A stretch of DNA of 64,000 bases from Actinacidiphila yanglinensis (lineage in GTDB: Bacteria > Actinomycetota > Actinomycetes > Streptomycetales > Streptomycetaceae), in assembly GCF_900107965.1 (NCBI RefSeq), contig NZ_FNVU01000012.1, forward strand, positions 1-64,000, in the 5' to 3' direction. The notes under the pieces are model-generated. The model did not search any database. It was not told the DNA's origin and was given only the letters and a program-made list of their open reading frames with translations. The position numbers were made by a program, and so were the translations under genes. Shown here in pieces: positions 32,875 to 41,038 of the stretch (position 1 is its first letter; each line of letters starts with the position of its first letter).

Positions 32875-35295
32875 TCAGCCGGCGGGTCGCGTCGTGGCGG
32901 TCGCCGCCCGCGCGGCGACCATCAGCTGGCCGAGGGCCAACCCCCCGTCGTTGGGCGGTACATGGCGGTGCCGCAGCACCGTGAAGCCGTCCGCGCGCAG
33001 CGAGGCGGCGCACGCCGAGGACAGCAGCGCGTTCGCGAACACCCCGCCGGTCAGGGCGACGGTGGTCAGGCCATGCCGCTCGCGTGCGGCCGTGCACCAG
33101 GCGCCCACCAGCGCGGCCACCGCCCGGTGGAAGCGGGCCGCGACGAGTGCGGGGGCGGTGCCTGCGCGCACGTCGGCGGCCACCGCGGCCAGCACCGGCC
33201 CGGGGTCCGCGACGAGTTCGGCGCCGGCCCGGGAGTCGTGCTCGGCCCGCAGCGCGAACGCGTACCCCGGCCCGTCGTCACCCTCGGGTGCGCACATGGC
33301 TGCGGCCTCCCACTCCATGGCCGCCTGTGCCTCGTACTCCGCCAGGTGGCACACCCCGGCCAGGGACGCGACGGCGTCGAACAGCCGCCCCATGCTGGAG
33401 GTCGGCACGCAGTTCAACCCGAGGTCCAACTGCCGGTCGAGAAGGTGGAGTTCGTCCGGCGGGCAGGCAGCGGTGCAGGGCAGGTCGGCGTCCCAGGGCA
33501 GGCCGGCGGCCCGCAGATGGGCCAGTGCCATCCGGTACGGGCGGCGTACGGCCGCGTCGCCGCCCGGCAGCGGGACGTAGCCGAGCCGCCCGAACCGGCG
33601 GTGGCCGTCGTAGTCGGCGAGCAGCACCTCCCCGCCCCACACGGCGCCGTCGTCGCCGTACCCGGTGCCGTCGAAGGCGACCCCGATCACCTGCCGCGTG
33701 CCGTCCAGCCCGTGCTCGGCCATGGCGGCGGCGACGTGCGCGTGATGGTGCTGCACCCGCGCCAACGGACGGGCGCCGGCGCTGCGTTCGGCCCAGTGGG
33801 AGGAGCGGTAGCGCGGGTGCCGGTCGGCGGCCAGGTGCTCGGGCCGGACCGAGGTGATCGACTCCAGCTGCCGCTCGGCCCGTTCGAAGGCGCGCTGCGT
33901 GGCCAGGTCGTCCATGTCCCCGATGTGGGCGGACATCCATGCCTTGCGGTCCTCGCCGAGGCAGAAGGCGTTCTTGAGATCCCCGCCGACCGCCAGCGCC
34001 GGCCGCACCGGCAGCGGCAGCGCGACCGGCAGCGGCGCGTAGCCGCGCGAGCGCCTCAGCATCGTCGGCTCCCCGTCGCAGACCCGCACCACCGAGTCGT
34101 CGCAGGGCACGTGGATCGGCCGGTCGTGCGCCAGCCACGCGTCGGCGATGCCCGCCAGCCGCTCGCGGGCCTCGGCGTCGCCGGTGACGATCGGCTCGCC
34201 GGACAGGTTGCCGCTGGTCATCACCAGCAGCCGCGGCCCCGGCGGGTCGCCGGGCAGCCCCAGCAGCAGATGGTGCAGCGGCGTGTAGGGGAGCATGACG
34301 CCCAGGTCGGGGCTGCCGGGCGCCACGTCGTCGCAGATCCGCGCACCCGGCCGGCGCCGCAGCAGCACCACCGGCCTTTGCGGCCCGCTGAGCAGTTCGG
34401 CCTCCAACGGCCCCACGCGGGCGAGCGGTTCGACGTCCGCCAGGTCGCGGGCCATCACCGCGAACGGCTTGCGGCCACGCGCTTTGCGCTCCCGCAGCCG
34501 CGCGACCGCGCCGGCGTTCGACGCGTCGCAGGCGAGGTGGTAGCCGCCCAGGCCCTTCACGGCCAGGACGGCGCCGTCGGCGAGCAGTTCACGGGCCGCG
34601 GCCACCGGGTCCTCCCCGGGCCGCCGTCCCGTCGGCCGGATCAGCCGGAGCCGGGGGCCGCAGTCCGGGCAGGCCACCGGCTGGGCGTGGAACCGCCGGT
34701 CGGCCGGGTCGGCGTACTGCGCCCGGCACGCCGCGCACATCGGAAAGCCCGCCATGGTGGTGTGCGCGCGGTCGTAGGGCAGGCCGGTGACCACCGTGAA
34801 GCGGGGGCCGCAGTTGGTGCAGACGATGAACGGGTGGCGGTACCTGCGGTCGGCGGGGTCGGCCAGTTCGGCCAGGCAGTCCGCGCACGTCGCGATGTCC
34901 GGCGAGACCAGGGTGCGGGCCGCGCCGCCGTCGCGGGAGGCGGTGATGGCGAAGCCGGGCCGGCCGGTCGGGGGCACCGCGCGACTCTCGACGGTCTCCA
35001 CCGCGGCCAGCGGCGGCGCCTCGTCCGCGATCCGGGCGCAGAAGGACGCGACGGCCGCGGGCGGGCCCTCCACCTCGGCGACGACGCCTTCACCGGTGTT
35101 CGTGACGTGCCCGGCCAACTCCAGTTCCCCCGCGAGGGCGTACACGAAGGGGCGGAAGCCGACCCCCTGGACGACCCCGCGCACCAGGACCCGGCGGCGC
35201 ACCACGGGTTCGGCCGCCTCGGGCCCGGCGGCCGGAGCGGGTACGTCGCCGGTTCCGCCCGGTGCGACGATCCCGCCCGCCGTGGGGAGGGTCAT
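32875..35295 (-). CDS. hypF: Carbamoyltransferase HypF
   Basis: An 806-residue HypF that uses carbamoyl phosphate and ATP to carbamoylate the HypE cysteine. Domains in order are acylphosphatase (about 33-120; VRGVVQGVGFRPFVYAL), two CxxC-type zinc fingers (CADC...CTNC and CAAC...CPDC, about 130-205), a YrdC-like domain (about 210-400; VKGLGGYHLACDA, MTSGNLSGEPI) and a Kae1-like C-terminus with the metal motif QHHHAH and ALTGGVFANALL. The ATG overlaps the hypB stop (ATGA). Order hypB-hypF-hypC is usual for actinobacterial hyp operons. Confidence 0.95.
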   Translation of the reverse strand: MTLPTAGGIVAPGGTGDVPAPAAGPEAAEPVVRRRVLVRGVVQGVGFRPFVYALAGELELAGHVTNTGEGVVAEVEGPPAAVASFCARIADEAPPLAAVETVESRAVPPTGRPGFAITASRDGGAARTLVSPDIATCADCLAELADPADRRYRHPFIVCTNCGPRFTVVTGLPYDRAHTTMAGFPMCAACRAQYADPADRRFHAQPVACPDCGPRLRLIRPTGRRPGEDPVAAARELLADGAVLAVKGLGGYHLACDASNAGAVARLRERKARGRKPFAVMARDLADVEPLARVGPLEAELLSGPQRPVVLLRRRPGARICDDVAPGSPDLGVMLPYTPLHHLLLGLPGDPPGPRLLVMTSGNLSGEPIVTGDAEARERLAGIADAWLAHDRPIHVPCDDSVVRVCDGEPTMLRRSRGYAPLPVALPLPVRPALAVGGDLKNAFCLGEDRKAWMSAHIGDMDDLATQRAFERAERQLESITSVRPEHLAADRHPRYRSSHWAERSAGARPLARVQHHHAHVAAAMAEHGLDGTRQVIGVAFDGTGYGDDGAVWGGEVLLADYDGHRRFGRLGYVPLPGGDAAVRRPYRMALAHLRAAGLPWDADLPCTAACPPDELHLLDRQLDLGLNCVPTSSMGRLFDAVASLAGVCHLAEYEAQAAMEWEAAAMCAPEGDDGPGYAFALRAEHDSRAGAELVADPGPVLAAVAADVRAGTAPALVAARFHRAVAALVGAWCTAARERHGLTTVALTGGVFANALLSSACAASLRADGFTVLRHRHVPPNDGGLALGQLMVAARAATATTRPAG

Positions 35296-36143
35296 GACCG
35301 GGGCCCGCCCGCGTGCTGCGCGGAGGCGAGGCCGCCGTGCGCGTGTTCGTGCCCGTGTGCGTGGCCGTGGCCGTCGTGCGGGTCCTCGGGCGCGTGGGTG
35401 TGCTCGTGCGGCTCCGGCGCCGCCTCCTCGTCGTGGTGGTGATGGCCCGTCAGCGGCTGGGACGCCATGACCGGTGCGTGCACCGGCCCGCCGTCGGCCG
35501 CCGCCAGCGCGCGGTCGAGCAGGAGCCCGACCCCGGCGCCGGTGCGTGCGGCGGTGAGCGCCACCTCGACACCGGGGTTGACCTGGGCGACGTTCGCCCG
35601 GAACGCGGCCTCGTCGAAGCCGACCGCGCCGGCGATGTCGGTCTTGGTCACCACCACCAGGTGCGCGAGACCGAACGCCGTCGGGTACTTCAGCGGCTTG
35701 TCCTCGCCCTCGGTGACGGAGGCGAGCACCACCCGCAGCGTCTCGCCGAGGTCGTAGGACGCGGGGCAGACCAGGTTGCCGACGTTCTCCACGAACAGCA
35801 GCCGGGTGCCGTCGGGCAGCCAGCCGTCGAGGTGGCCGCCGAGCATCCGCGCCTCCAGGTGGCACAGCCCGTCGGTGAGCACCTGCTTGACCGGCATCCC
35901 CGAACGCGCCAGCCGCACCGCGTCGTTCTCCGTGGCGAGGTCCGCGGTGAGGGCGGCGACCGGCACGGCCCGCTGCGCGGCCAGCGCCAACTCGGCCTCC
36001 AGCAGGGCGGTCTTGCCGCTGCCGGGGCTGGAGAGCAGGTTGACCACGGTGGTGCCGCGGGCCGCGAGGTCGGCGCGCAACCTCTGCGCGCAACCGTCGT
36101 TCTTGGCGAGCACCGCCTGCTGGAGGTCGATCACACGGCACAT
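35292..36143 (-). CDS. hypB: Hydrogenase nickel-incorporation GTPase HypB with C-terminal His-rich tail
   Basis: A 283-residue G3E GTPase that helps insert nickel into the large subunit with HypA. The P-loop SSPGSGKT is at 38-45, with VENVGNLVCPASYDLGE and VVTKTDIAG as further GTPase motifs; the metal pair Cys-His in DGLCHLEARM is present. The N-terminus is short (MCRVIDLQQAVLAKND) and lacks the CxxCGC nickel motif of E. coli HypB. A histidine-rich stretch of about 15 His in 50 residues sits instead at the C-terminus (about 233-283), where it may store nickel. Starts 3 nt after the hypA stop. Confidence 0.95.
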   Translation of the reverse strand: MCRVIDLQQAVLAKNDGCAQRLRADLAARGTTVVNLLSSPGSGKTALLEAELALAAQRAVPVAALTADLATENDAVRLARSGMPVKQVLTDGLCHLEARMLGGHLDGWLPDGTRLLFVENVGNLVCPASYDLGETLRVVLASVTEGEDKPLKYPTAFGLAHLVVVTKTDIAGAVGFDEAAFRANVAQVNPGVEVALTAARTGAGVGLLLDRALAAADGGPVHAPVMASQPLTGHHHHDEEAAPEPHEHTHAPEDPHDGHGHAHGHEHAHGGLASAQHAGGPRS

Positions 36144-36146
36144 GGT

Positions 36147-36608
36147 TCAGCGCTCCTCGGGATCGGTCCGGCGCGAACGGCCGGTGGTGGCGACGGTGAC
36201 GGCTTCGGTGGCGGTCTCCGCGGTGGGGTCGGTCGAGCCGGCGCCCGCCGCGGGTGCGGTCGGCTCGTCCCAGCGGACCGCGGTGACCCGCAACTCGCGG
36301 CCGGCCGTCATCTCCGCGGCCGCGCTGCCGCAGGCCGGGCAGCACAGGTCGGGCGGCATGCCGACCGGCCACTCGGAGGCGCACGGCGCGCAGCGGGCCC
36401 GGGCGGCCACCGGTTCGGTCTCCAGCCGCGCGCCGTCAAGGACGGTGCCGGCACAGGCCAGTTCGAAGCAGAAGGCGAGCGAGTCCGGCACGACTCCGGC
36501 GAGTTCGCCCACCTGCAGCCGCACGGTCCGCACCGCCGTGGCGCCCGCGGCGTGCGCGGCCTCCTCGACCTGGCCGACGACCGCCAGCGCGATGGACATC
36601 TCGTGCAT
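36147..36608 (-). CDS. hypA: Hydrogenase nickel-incorporation protein HypA
   Basis: A 153-residue HypA. The start MHEMSIA gives the nickel-binding His2. Two CxxC pairs (CAPC and CPAC) form the zinc site at about residues 73-95. The core matches the usual 115 residues, and the last 35 residues are a Thr/Ala-rich extension. It delivers nickel to the hydrogenase large subunit with HypB. First gene of the hyp operon, separated from the structural hydrogenase genes by a strong terminator-like hairpin. Confidence 0.94.
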   Translation of the reverse strand: MHEMSIALAVVGQVEEAAHAAGATAVRTVRLQVGELAGVVPDSLAFCFELACAGTVLDGARLETEPVAARARCAPCASEWPVGMPPDLCCPACGSAAAEMTAGRELRVTAVRWDEPTAPAAGAGSTDPTAETATEAVTVATTGRSRRTDPEER

Positions 36609-36710
36609 CGTCCTCTTCCCGTCCGGCCTTGCGCGGCCGACGACTTACGGCGTACGACCGGCCGCGTGCGGCGTGCGGCCCGCGGTGCGACGCCGCGTTC
36701 ATTACACGGC

Positions 36711-36751
36711 GGCGGCCCGGCGGCGCGGTATCGGCGCGCCGCCGGGCCGCC
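36711..36751. terminator. Long hairpin between hydrogenase and hyp genes
   Basis: Perfect 16-bp arms (36711-36726 and 36736-36751), extendable by one G-C pair, with a loop containing GTATCGG. It begins about 40 nt after the stop of the 34-residue gene on the minus strand and about 100 nt before the hypA start. It probably ends or attenuates the structural transcript, giving hypABFCDE separate or reduced expression. Confidence 0.65.
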
Positions 36752-36792
36752 CGGCCGTGACTCGTTCGGTGGAAGGTGCCGTCAACGCCGGT

Positions 36793-36897
36793 TCACATGG
36801 CGCGGATCCGCAGGTAGCGGCGGAGGTCGGGCAGGTTCACCGCGAGCAGCGCCCCGAAGGCGACCGCGGAGGTGGTGAGGGTGATCTTCTTCAGCAT
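36793..36897 (-). CDS. 34-residue hydrogenase-locus microprotein (DUF6893-like)
   Basis: A very short gene that starts MLKKITLTTSAVAFG, continues ALLAVNLPDLRRYLRIRAM and then stops. It has one hydrophobic helix followed by a basic PDLRRYLRIR end, resembling the family I remember as DUF6893, small actinobacterial proteins found near hydrogenase genes. The ATG overlaps the end of the protease gene by 7 nt, and AGAGGA lies about 10 nt upstream. It could be a small membrane anchor or assembly helper for the soluble-looking hydrogenase, but no function is shown. Confidence 0.75.
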   Translation of the reverse strand: MLKKITLTTSAVAFGALLAVNLPDLRRYLRIRAM

Positions 36898-37544
36898 GGC
36901 GAGGTGTTCCTCTCCTGGTTGGCCCCCTGGTCGTGCACCCGGTCACGCACCGGCGGACCGGCCGCCGGCCGGTCGTGCGAGGCGTGCCCGGACGGCGTGT
37001 GCCCGGGCAGCGGTCGGTCCCCGCTCCCGTCGAGCAGGTCGCGCACCAGCCGTACCGCTTCGGGAACGGCGGCCTCGACGGGACGGCTGAGCCCGATGCC
37101 CTCCTCGACGTTCGCGGGCTCGCAGCCGACCACGAGGACGCGGCGCGGCGGGATGCCGCCGGTACCCGCGCACAGCGTCCCGAGCAGCGCGAGCACCGAG
37201 TCCGGGGACATCCGGTGCCCGTCGAGGAGCGCCTGCCCGGTCTCCACCGGGGCGCCGCCTCCCCGATCGCCGTCCATGCCGGGGACGTCCGCCTCGATCA
37301 GGTAGAGCGTGCCGGGTCGACCGCCCCTGGCCGTCGCGTCGACCAGCACGAACGTGTCGTACCCGTCGAGGAGTTGGTAGGCCAGGTGCACCCCGCGCAC
37401 CCCGATGTCGACGGCCTCGACGTGCGGGGGCAGCGGTGCCTCGGCGGCAAGCCGGCGTACCGTCTCCACGCCGAAGCCGTCGTCGCCGAGGAAGACGTTC
37501 CCGACCCCGGCGACCAGGGTGCGCGGTGCGGCGGCGGCGTTCAC
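36891..37544 (-). CDS. Hydrogenase maturation protease (HyaD/HycI type)
   Basis: A 217-residue endopeptidase of the M52 family that removes the C-terminal tail of the large subunit after nickel insertion. It begins with VAGVGNVFLGDDGFGVE, the nickel-sensing acidic motif, and continues VDIGVRGVHLAYQLLDGYDTFVLVDAT and VVGCEPANVEEGIGLSRPVEAAV. About 45 disordered residues follow the domain. The GTG start at 37544 overlaps the previous stop (GTGA). Its presence matches the 23-residue tail that follows DPCLPCGVH in the large subunit encoded upstream. Confidence 0.92.
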   Translation of the reverse strand: MNAAAAPRTLVAGVGNVFLGDDGFGVETVRRLAAEAPLPPHVEAVDIGVRGVHLAYQLLDGYDTFVLVDATARGGRPGTLYLIEADVPGMDGDRGGGAPVETGQALLDGHRMSPDSVLALLGTLCAGTGGIPPRRVLVVGCEPANVEEGIGLSRPVEAAVPEAVRLVRDLLDGSGDRPLPGHTPSGHASHDRPAAGPPVRDRVHDQGANQERNTSPC

Positions 37545-39022
37545 GCGTCCTCCAGCGGGGTGACCTCGTCGGGCTGGAAGTACAGGAACCGGCCCTGCTC
37601 GCGCCGGATGTCGGCCCCCGGGTCGCCCTCGACGGTGACCGCCAGGTGCACGCCGCCGTCGACGTCGTGCAGCACCGCCTCGACCAGGGCGTCGCAGTCC
37701 TTCAGGAAGAGGTCCTGGGCGTCGGACCGGCGCAGGCCCGGGCGCAGCCGGACCCGGCTGCCCGCGCCCACGTCCCTGCCGTCGATGACGACCCGGTCGG
37801 TGGCCGGATCGACACCGCGGTCGCTCTCCGGGTCCCACCACGGCCGGCCCGGGTCCATCAGCGCGTCCAGCGAGTCGGGCGAGATGTCCAGGTCGGACGG
37901 CATGGAGGCGGGCGGCACCCCGGTCCGGTCCGCCACCCCGGTCCGGTCCGGCGCCGCCACCGGCCCGGTGACCTCCCGCAGCGACCGCACCGCGCCGTGC
38001 AGCCGGTCCAGCACCTCCGGCGGCATCGTGTCGGCGAGGTCGATCACCTCGGCGGCGCGGGCGTCGGTACCGCGCGCCTCCCGCTTCTCCTGCTCGGTCA
38101 GCGCCGAGGTGCGCAGCGCGAGGATCTCGTCGATCTCCAGCGCGTCGTAGAGCGCGCCGGGGCTCTCCGGGGCGATGGCCGGGTGGTCCTCCAGGATGAT
38201 CGGGGACGACAGCACCACGTCACGGCCGCCGTCGGCGCCGGCCAGTACCGGCCAGGTGTGCAGGTTCGCGCACTGCGCGCCGGCCTCCTTCGCCCACTGC
38301 GGCGGGTCCGTCATCGACAGGAACGTCCCCGCGTTCAGGCCGAGCATCAGGTGCGCGGAGACCAGCGAGTGCGGCAGCGCCGCCTCCCGGTCGGCGCCGT
38401 CCTGCCCGGGCGCCCAGCCGCCGGTGTTCTCCACCACCGCCGTCAGCCGCCGCACCGCGTAGGGCCCGGGCAGGTCCGAGGCGGACAGCCGCACCACGCC
38501 GTGCACCTCCTCGGTGCGCCGCAGCAGCCGTCCGACCAGCCGCCCGGCGTCGTCGCGTACCTCCTCGGTCTCCTCGCCCGCGGCGCAGGAGAACGGGAAC
38601 TCCTTGGCTCCGTGGTGGAGTTCGCTGACCGGCATGCTGAACCGGAGCCGCTCCTCGACGCCTTCGTCCCAGGGCGTGAGCACCCGGTCGGGCAGTTCGA
38701 GCCGGGGGACCGCCATGTACCCGCCGTCGGGACGGAGTTCCTGCACCACCCGGCGCCGGGCGTGCAGGAACCGCAGCTCCACCAGCAGCAGAGCCCCGCT
38801 CCTGGGTTCCATCAGGCACTGGGTGCGCTGGAACGAGTGCTCGCCGCTGTCCGCGCCCCAGGCGGGCGGCACCAGCACCCCGAACTGCCAGCGCAGCCGG
38901 TTCTTCGCCGCCGAGGCGCGGTACGGGTACAGGACGTAGCCCTCGAAGAGGACGGCGTCGGCGACCTTGCGGGCCGCGGCGAACCGGCTGTCGAAGTCGG
39001 CCGGGGGAACGGGCGTGGTCAC
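37541..39022 (-). CDS. Hydrogenase-associated conserved protein of unknown function
   Basis: A 493-residue soluble protein, not recognised as an enzyme. It starts with ADFDSRFAAARKVADAVLFEGYVLYPYR, which I have seen only near actinobacterial group 1h hydrogenases. The middle has HLMLGLNAGTFLSMTDPPQWA and CANLHTWPVL. The C-terminal part contains acidic linkers, then GSRVRLRPGLRRSDAQDLFLKDCDALVEAVLHDVDG and YFQPDEVTPLEDA. The GTG start overlaps the upstream gene and its stop overlaps the protease gene (GTGA both). Tight coupling suggests a role in assembly or electron transfer of this hydrogenase. Confidence 0.8.
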   Translation of the reverse strand: MTTPVPPADFDSRFAAARKVADAVLFEGYVLYPYRASAAKNRLRWQFGVLVPPAWGADSGEHSFQRTQCLMEPRSGALLLVELRFLHARRRVVQELRPDGGYMAVPRLELPDRVLTPWDEGVEERLRFSMPVSELHHGAKEFPFSCAAGEETEEVRDDAGRLVGRLLRRTEEVHGVVRLSASDLPGPYAVRRLTAVVENTGGWAPGQDGADREAALPHSLVSAHLMLGLNAGTFLSMTDPPQWAKEAGAQCANLHTWPVLAGADGGRDVVLSSPIILEDHPAIAPESPGALYDALEIDEILALRTSALTEQEKREARGTDARAAEVIDLADTMPPEVLDRLHGAVRSLREVTGPVAAPDRTGVADRTGVPPASMPSDLDISPDSLDALMDPGRPWWDPESDRGVDPATDRVVIDGRDVGAGSRVRLRPGLRRSDAQDLFLKDCDALVEAVLHDVDGGVHLAVTVEGDPGADIRREQGRFLYFQPDEVTPLEDA

Positions 39023-39735
39023 GGGGCGGTCCTGTCGGGGGTGAGCGGTGCGGCCGGGGCCGAGGTGAACGGGGACGGGCGGGGGACCTCCGGCCGGGCC
39101 GCGGCACCGGGGCGGGCGGCGTCGAGCAGGGCCCGCACCGTCGCGTCCCAGGAGGGAAGTGCCTGCTCGGAGCGGTAGGCGAGCAGCGCGTCCATGGTGT
39201 CGCGGGGCAGCCGCAGCCAGCCGCAGCCGGGGAAGTGCTGCTCGACCATCTCCCGCCACACGTGCACCGGCATCCGGAAGGACGCCTCGCGGTCCCACGG
39301 CACCGGCTCCACCCGGAACCCGCCCGGCCCGGTGAAGGCGGTGCCCGAGAACAGCATGAGCAGCGGCACCTCGCCCTCCGCCAGGGCGTGCAGGTAGCGG
39401 GTCGAGGCGATGTCCAGGTCGTAGGTGCACGGTACGGGCAGGTCCACCTCGACCTCGCCGGTGAAGCCGGGCACCATCAGCGAGACCTGCGCGAACTGCA
39501 CCGGCAGCAGGGTGCTGCCCCACCGGGCGCGCTCCCCGAACAGGTCGGACAGGCCCTCCGCCTCCGCGTCCTGGTAGCCGCGGCGGGCGGGCTCGATCCG
39601 GAGCTGGCAGCGCAGCGCCACCGCGTGCACCCGCACGCCCGGCGTCGCCACGATCCGCAGCCGGAAGACCAGGGTCGGCCCGGCCGCGTACGGGTCCGCG
39701 CGCACCCCTTCGCACGAGAACGAGAACTCGGTCAC
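39019..39735 (-). CDS. Hydrogenase-associated DUF6084-like protein
   Basis: A 238-residue soluble protein beginning VTEFSFSCEGVRADPYAAGPTLVFRLRI, probably beta-rich in its first half (VHAVALRCQLRIEPARRGY, VPGFTGEVEVDLPVPCTYDLDIAS). Later come the conserved-looking stretches MPVHVWREMVEQHFPGCGW and LPRDTMDALLAYR. I associate it, from memory, with the family DUF6084 in hydrogenase clusters. It has no signal peptide or membrane span. Both ends overlap neighbours by GTGA. Function unknown. Confidence 0.8.
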   Translation of the reverse strand: MTEFSFSCEGVRADPYAAGPTLVFRLRIVATPGVRVHAVALRCQLRIEPARRGYQDAEAEGLSDLFGERARWGSTLLPVQFAQVSLMVPGFTGEVEVDLPVPCTYDLDIASTRYLHALAEGEVPLLMLFSGTAFTGPGGFRVEPVPWDREASFRMPVHVWREMVEQHFPGCGWLRLPRDTMDALLAYRSEQALPSWDATVRALLDAARPGAAARPEVPRPSPFTSAPAAPLTPDRTAP

Positions 39736-40496
39736 GGCCGCACGCCCCCGGGTCCGGCCACCGCGTCCTCGGCCGCGGCCGCCACGTCCTCGGGTTCGGG
39801 CCGCGCGTCCTCCGGAACCGGGCGGGCCCGCCGGGCGACCTCCGCGAAGAACCGGTCCAGGTCCTCGCGTGCCTGCGCGCCCCCGTCGAAGCCCTGCCAG
39901 TGCAGCCGCATCCGCCCGACCAGCTCGTAGCAGACGTCGATCGGCACCAGGAAGCACACGCACCGGCCGTCCACCCGGCGCACCAGCAGCGCCTCGACGT
40001 CGGGTTCGAGGACCTGCGCCAGCCGGCTGCCGCCCAGCACGCCCTGCCACGTCTCCGGGTCCAGCTCGCTCTCGGTCGCGCCGGCCGGGCTCGGGTACTG
40101 CGCGACCAGCCGGTCCAGCGCCGCGTTCCGGAAGAAGAACGCCACGCCGACCGGGATCTGGAGCCGCTCCCACACGCCGTCGTCCCACACGTGCTCGGGG
40201 TCGGTGAGGTACCGGTCGGGGACGGTCCGGAACCGGCCGCCGGCCGCGCCCCTGCTCTCGAAGAGCAGCGCGCACGGCACGCACGCGCAGGCCAGCGCCC
40301 GCTTCTCGGTGTCGACCAGGTGCCGGTGGGCGCCGGGCGCCACCTCCACGCCGCACAGCTCGCAGCGCTCGGGTGCCTCGCGCGCGGCCCGGGCGGCGGC
40401 CGCGAACCGCCGCAGCCCGGTGGGCGCGGGCGCCGGACCGGCGGCCGCGCCCGTGGACGTACCGCCGTGCGGTGCCGGGTGGGCCGGCGCGGTCAT
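39732..40496 (-). CDS. Hydrogenase-associated DUF5947-like cysteine-rich protein
   Basis: A 254-residue protein. After a disordered start, residues about 40-75 hold a metal-binding-looking set: CELCGVEV, a His in GAHRHLVD, then CACVPC. The rest contains RFRTVPDRYLTDPEHVWDDGVWERLQIPVGVAFFF, DVEALLVRRVDG and DVCYELVGRMRLHWQGFDGG. I link it from memory to DUF5947, found beside hydrogenase genes. The cysteines suggest a zinc or Fe-S site. Overlaps both neighbours (ATGA upstream, GTGA downstream). Function unknown. Confidence 0.8.
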   Translation of the reverse strand: MTAPAHPAPHGGTSTGAAAGPAPAPTGLRRFAAAARAAREAPERCELCGVEVAPGAHRHLVDTEKRALACACVPCALLFESRGAAGGRFRTVPDRYLTDPEHVWDDGVWERLQIPVGVAFFFRNAALDRLVAQYPSPAGATESELDPETWQGVLGGSRLAQVLEPDVEALLVRRVDGRCVCFLVPIDVCYELVGRMRLHWQGFDGGAQAREDLDRFFAEVARRARPVPEDARPEPEDVAAAAEDAVAGPGGVRP

Positions 40497-41038
40497 GAGG
40501 CGCCCGCCGTTTGCGGCCGCCGGGTGATCTGCAGCAGCACCGGCTCGGCGTCGCCGGCCGGCTCCAGCTCCACCGCCCGCACCTCGGTCGCGAAGCACGC
40601 CAGCGCGTCCTCGACCGACGCGCGCAGCTCGTCGTCGGCGCCGCCGCCACCGCAGCCGCAACCGCCCGCGGCCTTGGCCCGGACCCGCAGCACACCGCGC
40701 TCCTGGTCGAGCGCGACCAGCTCCACCGGCGTGCCGGGCAGGCCCGCCAGCGCGCGGCCGATCCGCTGCTCCAGCGGCTCCGGGTGCAGGTCGTGCAGGA
40801 CGAGCATCGCCGACACCGGCTCGTCCCGCAGCAGCCGCTCCAGCGCCTTCGGCTCGGTCTGCCCGAGCAGCGCCACCACCCGGGCGAGGCCGGCGCCGTA
40901 GAAGTCCATCAGCACCCGCACCAGTTCCTCGGCCGCGGCGCACGCCGCCCGGTCGCCGGAGGAGGCCAGCCGGTCCAGCACCTCCTCCACCCGCCGCCCG
41001 GCCCGTTCGGCGTCGGGCGGCGCCACCGCCGCGCTCAT
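40493..41038 (-). CDS. NifU-like hydrogenase-associated protein
   Basis: A 181-residue protein. The N-terminal half is helical (EEVLDRLASSGDRAACAAAEELVRVLMDFYGAGL) and the C-terminal half is a NifU-like domain, except that the usual CxxC region reads GGCGCGGGGADDEL (three residues around CGC). NifU-type domains carry and transfer Fe-S clusters. The gene follows hhyL directly with an ATGA overlap, so it may deliver or shuttle clusters for the small subunit, or carry electrons; both are inference. NifU-like genes are commonly found in group 1h hydrogenase operons. Confidence 0.82.
   Translation of the reverse strand: MSAAVAPPDAERAGRRVEEVLDRLASSGDRAACAAAEELVRVLMDFYGAGLARVVALLGQTEPKALERLLRDEPVSAMLVLHDLHPEPLEQRIGRALAGLPGTPVELVALDQERGVLRVRAKAAGGCGCGGGGADDELRASVEDALACFATEVRAVELEPAGDAEPVLLQITRRPQTAGAS

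Noticed and set aside
30685..35442. 1585-codon open frame on the plus strand across the hyp operon
   Set aside because: It is antisense to hypE, hypD, hypC and hypF, which have clear motifs; its composition is the arginine/valine/glycine-rich pattern of a GC-bias shadow.
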